Part shown: positions 55,736-64,000 of the stretch, in pieces
How positions within the stretch are numbered: the first letter of the stretch is position 1
How the letters are laid out: every line of letters starts with the position of its first letter
Assembly (NCBI GenBank): GCA_037783545.1
Contig: JBBELK010000026.1
Coordinates: 62,001 to 126,000, forward strand
Origin: Henricia sp. BOLD:AAB3569
Taxonomy: Eukaryota; Echinodermata; Asteroidea; Spinulosida; Echinasteridae
Length of the DNA: 64,000 bases
Reading direction: 5' to 3'
Made by a program: the position numbers and the translations under genes
Notes under the pieces: model-generated
What the model saw: the letters and a program-made list of their open reading frames with translations, nothing else
Database searches by the model: none
What the model was told of the DNA's origin: nothing

Positions 55736-56001
55736 CTCTCGTTTTATGCACACAAACACCGCAAAGTGGTTTCCTCTTCCCATCCGTAAGTCTTTCTGGT
55801 CTTTGTAAAGTAAAAAATAACAGGAAAAACGGTAATTTTCTTATTAGAAACAGAGTCAGAAAGTTACCGCGCGAAAGACACGTTTAGTTGTTTACGCACA
55901 CATCCAGGATGTTCCGTCGTCTAGTGTTTGCCCCCATGGCCATCACCACCACATGATCACGAACAATTTTAAAGATGGCGGTATCCGTGAAACGGCTTAT
56001 G

Positions 56002-56452
56002 GGCCCTTTTCCAAATCTCGACTCCGTCTTCAGGCTCCAGGCTCCGGCTTCATGCGGCTCCGACTCCAACCGCCTCCAGCTTCACTTCAGCGAAGCCAAA
56101 CCAAAAACCGTTTGGAACACTAGTCGGGCCTAGTACTATAGTAGGCCTACCACTCTTTTTCACCGGCATTTTTAAAGCGCTAGCAGACGAGTTTTGTCGG
56201 CGGCAAAGTTTAGCAAACCTGCAAAAGTTCACAAAGTTTTTGTTGCTGTCACGTGATTTTCCAGTTCATGACGTCACGAAGCCGGCCGAAGTCGCCTTTT
56301 TAGTTGACTTCGTTTTGGAGACTCATTTTAGGCCAAAACCAAGCCTCAAAATGAAGCCTGAAGCCGAGCCGAAGTTTGGTATGCGGCTTCAAGATGGCGG
56401 AATGGAGACGGAGCCGGAGACGAAGACGAAGCCGAGATTTGGAAAAAGGCCA
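56002..56452. mobile_element. MITE with GGCCTTTTCCAAATCTCG ends
   Basis: GGCCCTTTTCCAAATCTCGA on the left is inverted to CGAGATTTGGAAAAAGGCC on the right. Subterminal GGAGCCGGAGACGAAGACG-type repeats are inverted to CTCCGTCTTCAGGCTCC. Confidence 0.78.
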
Positions 56453-56570
56453 TGGTTTGGAGTTTATTCTGGCGCCGTCTCACTTACGGTTCGCCGTTCT
56501 TTTCTACAGGGCTTGTGCGTCTATAGGTTCTTTATGTCTGTGGTTTTACCACATCCTTCCTTAAATTTAA

Positions 56571-57080
56571 AGACCCTGTTTTTGAGCGATTCTGCGAATA
56601 AAACCATTATAAATCAAAAGAAAGACATCAACAAACTCATCCAAAGAAATTGTAGCTTTGTCAAATGTACCACGTTTAAAAAAAACACATGAAAATCCAT
56701 ATGCATTTTCCTGGTCTTGGCGGGGTGTTTCAAATATTCGTTCTCAGTTGATCGGGTACTATGGCTTGCGTCATGCACTCTGTGGCGCACATACTGCGTG
56801 TGCGCGCGATCCATAAAAATGCATCGCGTTGGAACACGCACACGGAGTACACAGCGCCCATGCATTTTGGACCGCGTAGATGCGAACCAAAAATAAGTAA
56901 ATCGTTTGCAAACGATCTAAATAATTTCATCTTTACGGATTATTTTCGGGTAAAATTATATCATTCTGAGCGAAAACCTTTCATTGGATAGTTGCTATTA
57001 ATTCAATCTTTACTTTCAGAACTTTTCCCCTGTTAACTCGTCGATTACTTTTTGGGTCATTACAAATGATCCACTGGCCT
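56571..57080. mobile_element. TTAA-flanked non-autonomous transposon, copy B (inverted)
   Basis: TTAA at 56567-56570 and 57081-57084 flanks AGACCCTGTTTTTGAG ... CCACTGGCCT. It is the reverse complement of 3408-3935 with small differences (510 against 528 bp). Confidence 0.8.
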
Positions 57081-57590
57081 TTAATAAACAACTGCGCCCT
57101 CAATCTCCATACCGTGAAAACTCAACAGTCCGCGACGGATGTGGGCGCTGTTCTAGTTTTCTGTACATTTTGTGCATGTGCCATAGAGTTGTACATATAC
57201 CCATTTTGACATGTTACACATTATTTTTCCCAATATGGCTACTTTGTGTTGTGTACGCATGCAGTGTATGAGGAAGTCGCTTGGAATTTTTAACGGACAT
57301 TTTACCATTTTACTGCGCCTTTGCGGCGATGTTATCCAAAAACATCAGCCGATTGGCCACTGAGGAACCCCCTTGATCTTTTTCGCTTCCGGCAGTATCA
57401 AATAAAAGCTCTGACGATGCCCCATCAGCATAAAGAAAAACGGTGAGTTTTGTAATAAACCGTCATGACCGTAAACTGGTATTAAAACGACTAGGCCTAG
57501 TCTAGGGACTTGAAAAAAAATAATGGGTTTTTTTCATATTAATTGAACACGGATTTGGGTGAATTTATTATTGGAATCGATAGCTTATTC

Positions 57591-58895
57591 AATAAACCTT
57601 ATCGACGTTCTCAATGGGATTGGATGACAAAATTGCCCTGCCAAATGTGCATGAGGCGGATGCCAACTTGGCAACTTTTTTACTCATTTTCACGAAAACC
57701 AAAAAGAGTTCAAGAATCAACCTCCCACCACTTTATCTTTGACACATATCAAACATTCTGACAAACATGTCCCGAAACAGAAATGTTGCAAATGCGAGAA
57801 ATCATCGGGGATTCCCTTCGTATTGACTATTGGTATAAAAAAGTCCGAGTACCGCGCTCGCAGCTCAGTATGCGCTATGCAACACGCGCCGTATTGGCAC
57901 GGCACTGGTTGGATTGAGTTTGCTGCACTAGCACTGCAAGTCCGTGTACGTGGACTCCCCTGTTAAAACTGTTCAGTTTCACAACACATTCCTGCCGTTT
58001 CTGAAATAGCGCATCTTGAACAACATCCTCTAGAATATCACGTCATTGTGCAATTCAAACCTTTTAAATAGATACTGAAAATAAAGCATCATTTCTGACG
58101 ATATATGCATTTTTAAAAACTATTTTTAAAAATATATATTGGCGGGGGAGTACGCCGTGTACACGGATTCGCAGTGCAGCACACTCAATCCAACCAGCGC
58201 CGTACCGATACGGCGCGTGTTGCATAGCGCACACCGAGCTGCGAGCGCGGTACTCGGACTTTTTTATACCACTACGACGGGAATCCCCGATGATTTCTCG
58301 CAATTGCAACATTTCTGTTTCGGGACATGTTTGTCAGAATGTTTGATATGTGTCAAAGATAATGTGGTGGGAGGTTAAAGGAGCGTGACCAGAGTTTCTG
58401 GAAAATAGTTTTTCGATGTAACTTATCAATATTATCAAGTAACTCCCATACACACCTCCCATGTCCCAAAAACCCAAAAACATTCGCAATTTCTAGTAAA
58501 ATATTTTACAAAACTATCGAGTATGCTTTCAGCGGATAAACGTTGATACTTGAAAATTAGTTTACAAATAATCGGTGGATTTTCGACGATATCCTCTGGA
58601 ATATGCGGCCTAGAAGCGTGGGAGTTTCAGTTTCGTAATCAGAAAAATATAACGGATGTTACATGTATGATATAAAAATCTCATGACCCATAAGGTAAGT
58701 CCCGGGGAGTTATGGGTAAAAAAAAGTGATCTGGTCACACTCCTTTAATTCTTGAACTCTTTTTGGTTTTCGTGAAAATGGGTAAAAAAGCTGCCAAGTT
58801 GGCGTCCGCCTCATACTCATAGGTTTATGCACATTTGGCCGGGCAATTTTGTCATCCAGTCCCATAATGCATTGAAAACGTCGATAAGGTTTATT
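57591..58895. mobile_element. Foldback element with ~375-bp arms
   Basis: AATAAACCTTATCGACGTTC on the left matches inverted GAAAACGTCGATAAGGTTTATT on the right. The arms continue through TGCCAACTTGGCA, CACGAAAACCAAAAAGAG, GACAAACATGTCCCGAAACA and the GC-rich GAGTACCGCGCTCGCAGCTC. The spacer is about 57964-58140. The right arm is interrupted by 58379-58744. Confidence 0.85.
58379..58744. mobile_element. TTAA-flanked MITE nested in the foldback arm
   Basis: TTAA at 58375-58378 and 58745-58748 flanks AGGAGCGTGACCAGA ... TCTGGTCACACTCCT. The opposite arm (57712-57727) carries the uninterrupted sequence with TTGA at the site, which gives the empty site directly. Confidence 0.88.
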
Positions 58896-59135
58896 CTAAG
58901 ATATACTTCCCACTGACACTTCCGTTGCAAATGTTGCATTTTAAATGAGATAAATAAATGATAAAATTACTGCATAAAGTAATGCACAAAATGACGTGGC
59001 GAGCGGTCTGTGCGTAAGCGCGACATGGTTATCTTGTGCACTAACTGAAGGCAATTTTTGAAGAAGAAAACGTGATTTTTCTACAGAAAAGCAACATTTG
59101 CGACAAAAGTGCAAGTGGGAAGTATATCTTAAAAT
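58896..59135. mobile_element. MITE with AAGATATACTTCCCACT ends
   Basis: TAAGATATACTTCCCACTG and TTGCAAATGTTGC are inverted at the right to GCAACATTTGCGA and AGTGGGAAGTATATCTTA. Confidence 0.75.
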
Positions 59136-59235
59136 TACATTATGTGTTGATTCCAGGAGGTAATTTCAACTTCAATGTATACGAAAAAAATACCAAAATA
59201 ATAAAGTTCGATCTTTATTGAAAACGTCATTCCAC

Positions 59236-59398
59236 ATAGACCTTATCGCTAATACCGCTTGGGCGAGTTTGCACAAAAGCACAACTGTATTATGGGAAGG
59301 AAAACGGGGCAAAGTCTGCCCCGAAAACCTTGCCACAATACATTGCTGCTTTTGTGAAAACTCACCCAAGCGGTATTTGCGATAAGGTCTATTATAGA
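59236..59398. mobile_element. MITE with ATAGACCTTATCGC ends
   Basis: ATAGACCTTATCGCTAATAC then CGCTTGGGCGAGTTT is inverted to AAACTCACCCAAGCG then GTATTTGCGATAAGGTCTAT. Confidence 0.8.
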
Positions 59399-59934
59399 CT
59401 ACTTCCTGTTAATTCCAAAACTGTATTTGTCTCGTAAATTTAGCAAGCGGTTTTAAACCGAGATATATATGCATCTAAGAAATCGGCCGTTTCCCCGCGA
59501 AATCGTGTATGTAATTAAATTGAAGAGAGTTTGAGGAAATGCGATGCGATATGAAGCGCCCCCACAGTCACAGATTGCGGCAGCGAAATTTGTTTGATAT
59601 CTGATTAGTCTTAATTCAACACGCTTTCTCGTTTTGCGTTAAACTGAGTAATAGGCAATGCGCCTTCACGTGGCAATTGCGCGCCAAAATAACACTCTTC
59701 CACAATCCACAATGTACTGACCGTTTTTTTTTGCGTGTTGGCAGTACAGGCGTACCGAAGCGTAGAAGGGACAGGAATAAAAAAAAGTCACACATGTAAT
59801 AATATGACTTAACACAAGTCATAACTAGAGGTATGACGTTTGTTGTTACAAACGCCAGGTGATCGGGTTAAATGAACATTTTGTGATGAATTTCAGACGT
59901 TGTTATCACCTGTGGAATGGCAAAAATGGAAGTT

Positions 59935-60057
59935 CAGCAGCCGATTTCACGAAACTTTACGCAATTGCGCAAGTCCACTTACGCCATTACTTGCGCAATA
60001 ACTTATGGCGTAAGTGGACTTGCGCAATTGCGTAAAGTTTCGTGAAATCGGCTGCTG
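59935..60057. repeat. 123-bp near-perfect palindrome
   Basis: CAGCAGCCGATTTCACGAAA then CTTTACGCAATTGCGCAAGT is exactly inverted on the other side of a short centre around 59995-60000. Confidence 0.88.
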
Positions 60058-60639
60058 TATACACTAATCCGGTAACTAATATCTCCTCCCTGCATATCCG
60101 CCATAGCTGGGGGGTTGATAGCTTGCACCGTTTTGAGATATGAATTGTTGAAATAATAACCTTTGAAATCTTGTAATGTGACACCTGTGACGACATCATG
60201 ACGTCACAATTTTGTGCACAAATTGTTGAACAATATGTTGAACATCAAGTTCTTAAATGTGGCGAAGGAATCATACCAATATCTGTTGTAGTTTTCAAGA
60301 TACAGCATTTTAAAACATCTCAGCTCCAAATTTGCGTAATTTGACACCACATTACGTAACCACCGTCCATGTAATGACGTCACCAATGGTATAGTCAAAA
60401 GGTCCACATGTGTGGAAACATTTCGTTCCGTAGAAATATGGTCAAATTCACTACCACTTTGAATCTATTTGCATTCAAAATGCTAAAAAATTGCACATTT
60501 TCGAACAACTTCCGGTTTGGACCGGAAGTAGGCGTCACACAGGGGTCATGACATCGTATGATTTGTTCAGTTCATTTAGACTTATCATGTTGTGAAAGAA
60601 TTGTTCAAGTATCTATTACGGTTCTTGAGATATGAATTT

Positions 60640-61372
60640 TGAAAATAATAACCTTTGAATTTTTGTAATTTGACACCTGATGACGTCATGATTACGTCAC
60701 ACTTTATGCCATAATAATACTATACATGCTGGTGAAAGTCTGCCGTAGGGCCTATGTCTGTATTTAATTTACTAACGATTCGGCTTGGTTTGATGGGCAT
60801 TGTTACTGGTAAGTGTAAAAACTGAGATTTTTGTTTTCGTTGAACTTTGACCTCCAATTGACCCCAGAAGGAAGGGTCAGATGACAATGCCCACACAAAG
60901 AAAATTGTAGAACAGAATGTCATCTATAAACCTGCCAAATACGAGGATCCTGGGTCACGTGGTTTTCGAGACGAAAGCATTTTAAAATATGCATATTTTG
61001 GTTTTTTGGGAGGTGTAATTTGATACTTGATGACGTCACGATGACGTCACGCTTGATGCCATCATAATATTAAACACGCTGGTGAAAGTCTGCTATAGGA
61101 CCTATGCCTGTACTTAGTTTCTTAAAGATTCAGCTTGGTTTGATGGGCATTGTTGCTCAATAAGTACAAAAATTGAGATTTTCGTTTTCGTTGAACTTTG
61201 ACCTTAGATTGACCCCAGAAGGAAGGGTCAGATGAAAATGCCCACACGAAGAAAATTGTAGGCCATGATCTGATATATAAGCCTATCAAATACGAAGATC
61301 ATGGGTCACGTGGTTTTCCAGACGGAAGCATTTTAAAACATGCATATTTTGGTCATTTTTGGGTTGTAATTT
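60640..61372. repeat. ~355-bp tandem repeat, two units
   Basis: GCTGGTGAAAGTCTGC, CAGCTTGGTTTGATGGGCAT, TTGACCCCAGAAGGAAGGGT and GGGTCACGTGGTTTTC occur in the same order about 355 bp apart. Each unit boundary carries paired TGACGTCA-type palindromes (about 60679, 61031, 61382). Confidence 0.88.
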
Positions 61373-61990
61373 GATACCCGATGACGTCACAGTGACGTCA
61401 CACTTGTATGCACACCTTCACATTGGGGTTGATGTTCGTACCAAGTTTCAAATTGATAGCTTGAACCGTTTTGAAGAAAAGCTCTGGAAACGTTTGAGTG
61501 GAAAAAGAAAAAGAAAAAAAAAAAAAGACAAAGAAATCGTACGAGAGTAATAGGTGATCGGGCTGTTGGCCCGATCACCTAATTATGGCTTTGATATAAG
61601 TCATAATTATGACTAAGGGCGGGTTCACACTGCACTTTCTGTCCGTCAGCGATTGCTTTTCGACAGACACGTACACACAAAATCGTGACCACATCGCCCT
61701 CTGAACGCATCGCAAAACCTGTACACCTTGTGATGCGACTGCACAACATGCTCTATCGTGATCGGATCACGGACGAAACGCAAGGTGTACAGCCGGCATA
61801 ATCGGTCTACGGAGCGATTCAAACGCAAATGCAACGCACGCACGCACGATCGAGACGGATGAAAAACAGATCAAAGGAAAGGCGCTTACACTGCCGAGCA
61901 TAGTTTCACAGGGCGTTCCCACAGACGGCGTTCCCAGAATTCGGTACACGTGTTAATACTACGAGTCTACATGTACCGGTACATGTACAT

Positions 61991-63084
61991 GTACAGTACA
62001 AATCGAAATGAAGTGCTCAAACCGCATTAAGTTTAGCTAGCTAACTGCTCTAATCTTAGCGCAATAAATCTGTACTGGTATCTAAAAGGATCAAATTTCT
62101 ATTGCGCCAAGATCGCGCTAAAAAAATCGCGCTAAAGAATGATCGCGCTAACAACGCAATAAAAAGGGTGTGGCCTTAGCGCGACGAGGAATTATTGCGC
62201 TACGAACGCGCTAGAAAAGTTTGGGTGACCTTTATCTGGCCGGCTTTTATTGCGCTACGAACGCACTAGAAAAGTTTGGTGACCTTTATCTGGCCGGCTT
62301 TTATTGCGCTACGAACGCACTAGAAAAGTTTGGTGACCTTTATGTGGCCGGCCGTTTTGCAATACATGTGCATACCAGGTGGCGTGTTTTCGTGGTTTCT
62401 TTTTAGAGTACTGGACCGGAGCTGTTAAAATAATGTGGCGCCCCTGGTTGTAATGTTTTGGACACGCAAAACTCGATCACGACCTTGTCATATTTTTCCT
62501 ATTTCCCTTTTTTCCTGCTTTTTTCCCTATTTTCTTGACATTGACACAAATACGTACGACTCATTTGTTAGGGTCCGATCGGATTAGGCCAAGAAAAAAT
62601 ACCTGTTACGGTTACCCGTGTGTTTTTGTTGGTTTCTTTTTTCCCCTCTGTTGTTGCTGCTTATTGTTGTTTTCCCGCCTCAAAGTGTTCGACAATGCAG
62701 TTTTCTGCTTGCCGTGTGAGACTCCATCCAGGCCAGCCGGGCCGAGCAAACATAGAACGAGACACGCACGGCGCACGTGCAAGATGCTTTTGCCCAAGAG
62801 CAAACTTCACCCCAAGCTCCACGGTGTGCATGACATCAACAGTACATACGGTTGGGCGAAGTGGCACTTTAGCCTTCCGTTCAGGCTCACATGTACTCCA
62901 CACGTATTCCGCACAGATACACACAATAAAAGAACAGCACTACACAGGGCTACATGCAAACAAAACCTCGACTAAAGGCTACACGTGTACGCTGGTGGCC
63001 AGCGCAGCGCTAAGATTAGAGCAATTACACGTAGCTAGCTAAACTTAATGCGGTTTGAGCACTTCGTTTCGATTTGTACTGTAC
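61991..63084. mobile_element. 1.1-kb element with ~75-bp inverted ends
   Basis: GTACAGTACAAATCGAAATG then AAGTGCTCAAACCGCATTAA is inverted at 63005-63084. The inverted match extends to GCTCTAATCTTAGCGC. No transposase is recognised. The interior holds the 54-bp repeat. Confidence 0.8.
62194..62355. repeat. 54-bp tandem repeat, three units
   Basis: ATTGCGCTACGAACGC then CTAGAAAAGTTTGGTGACCT and TTATCTGGCCGGC is repeated at 62194, 62249 and 62303. The repetitive open frame (GDLYLAGFYCATNALEKF units) is a consequence of the 54-bp period, not a known protein. Confidence 0.88.
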
Positions 63085-63690
63085 TTAGCTCATACCCAGC
63101 ACGCCCCACAGGGGCCAGCTGGGAACGAGCGAGCAAGTATACTCGTAATCGGCAGTCAGAAAACCTTATGCACACGTGAGGGCGCGCAACGTCTTTGTCT
63201 ATGTGTAAGCTCACATTTATGCCTTCAGAGACGGCAAAAATCCGCTGTGAAACTAACCATTACTAGTGTACTGGTACATGTACGATGATGTCACTGATTT
63301 CCAAGTCCCTACCTTATCTATCTTATCGACGTCAATGTAGGGTAGTGAACATGGTGGAACCATTCTGCCAACAGGAATGTACCCTATGCACTGCATATAC
63401 ATGGGTTGCAAGAAGTCCTATTTTTGTCATGATTTGTGTGGTGAATGATAATAAAAGTATACCTACATGTAATCAATTGAAAGAGTGTGTCTTTTGTGTG
63501 TTATTTACAATGTTCGGAATGAATCTAGGCCTTAGGGCCTACTCGGACGTCAAAATTATACAGAGAAAAGAAAAAGTATCCTCTATTCTGTCTCTCCCTC
63601 TTCCAGTCTCTTCTTTCTTTCTCTTCCTCTACTCTGACGTCCTCTACATTTTCTTTTGACATGAACACTTCTTATTCACTCAGCTTTAGG
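63085..63690. other. No recognisable gene
   Basis: The 124-codon open frame (63285-63659) has no motif I recognise and ends in low-complexity pyrimidine-rich sequence; I do not call it. Confidence 0.35.
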
Positions 63691-63696
63691 CCTAGG

Positions 63697-63790
63697 CCCT
63701 TCCTGGAGTTTCGAACCGTCGCCATCCACTTTCATGATGCACATGATATGAGAATATTATACCGTCTATACTGCTCGGCCATACGAGCGA
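63697..63790 (-). repeat. tRNA-like SINE head remnant
   Basis: On the minus strand TATGGCCGAGCAGT (A box) and GGTTCGAAACT (B box) are spaced as in a class II tRNA, but the T arm and acceptor stem do not pair. A SINE head or decayed tRNA copy is likelier than a functional tRNA. Confidence 0.45.
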
Positions 63791-64000
63791 TTGTCATTTA
63801 CATGAAAACGGGTTTCCCTGAATAGCCGTTGGGGTACTTTACAAGTCAGTGCTTTGTCGTCATCGATAGCTGGTCTACAACCGAAGTTACGAAAAGTTGA
63901 AAAGTAATCTAAGTTTATAATCTAAATAAATTAGAATGTTTTATTGTTAATTTTAGCAATTTAAAGTCGGAAAGTTAAAAACAGTTGTACAGTAAAACCT

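Larger units (their letters stand above)
59857..61580. mobile_element. Composite element bounded by AGGTGATCGGG
   Basis: AGGTGATCGGG at 59857 is answered by CCCGATCACCT at 61570-61580. The right end is itself a hairpin (AGGTGATCGGGCTG / GGCCCGATCACCT, 61552-61580). Inside are a hairpin (59935-60057), a fragment of the 3024-3364 MITE (60058-60115), tandem ~355-bp units and a poly-A-rich stretch before the right hairpin. There is no protein-coding capacity. The class is uncertain. Confidence 0.5.

Noticed and set aside
55372-55887. 171-codon plus-strand open frame
   Set aside because: Includes a SINE fragment and has no recognisable domain or splice context.
62221-62406. Repeat protein GDLYLAGFYCATNALEKF
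   Set aside because: Arises because the DNA repeat period (54 bp) is a multiple of three; not a known protein, and the first unit is out of period.
63697-63790. Functional tRNA gene on the minus strand
   Set aside because: The T-arm and acceptor stems do not pair.

Overview
This window is animal nuclear DNA. It shows GT-AG spliced exons, tRNA-headed SINEs, LINE and DIRS retroelements and many short inverted-repeat DNA transposons. There are no operons, Shine-Dalgarno sites or CRISPR arrays. The repeat types (TTAA-flanked foldback elements, hAT-type MITEs, DIRS, runs of ACATGTACATGT, GGCCTA words) suggest a marine invertebrate, probably a deuterostome such as an echinoderm, hemichordate or cephalochordate. 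That placement is inference; only a database search would settle it.

Layout: 1-8340 is a repeat thicket with a foldback element at 1629-2532, MITEs, a LINE 3' remnant and a Tc1-like transposase relic. 8341-14907 is an almost complete DIRS retrotransposon with gag-like ORF, reverse transcriptase/RNase H, adenine-methyltransferase-like domain, tyrosine recombinase, inverted terminal repeats and internal complementary region. It is interrupted by a SINE, a 549-bp foldback element and an 817-bp TTAA element. 15905-19101 is a second LINE, split by a 1.9-kb terminal-inverted-repeat element.

19586-40155 (minus strand) is the main host gene: ESF1, a nucleolar pre-rRNA processing factor. I could place ten coding exons with GT-AG boundaries and consistent phases, giving 2295 nt (764 codons plus stop). 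Its introns carry at least a dozen recognisable repeats, including three SINEs, hAT-type MITEs and foldback elements.

40866-49510 holds minisatellites, a G-rich tandem array, a nested hAT-type MITE and a degenerate array of about 61-bp repeats. It also holds a candidate small minus-strand gene of unknown function, with a YY1-like ATG-proximal motif, a leader exon and three short coding exons (76 residues).

50223-55056 is the most striking structure: a palindrome of about 4.8 kb. Each arm of about 2.4 kb carries a damaged copy of a PIN/flap-nuclease-like gene with a C-terminal Cys cluster, pointing away from a spacer of about 69 bp. 55995-64000 is again a mosaic of inverted-repeat elements, with one example (57591-58895) where an undisturbed arm shows the empty site of a TTAA insertion in the other arm.

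The cellular genes are ESF1 and perhaps the small unknown gene. Nearly everything else is mobile or repetitive DNA, with repeated nesting that lets insertion order be read directly.
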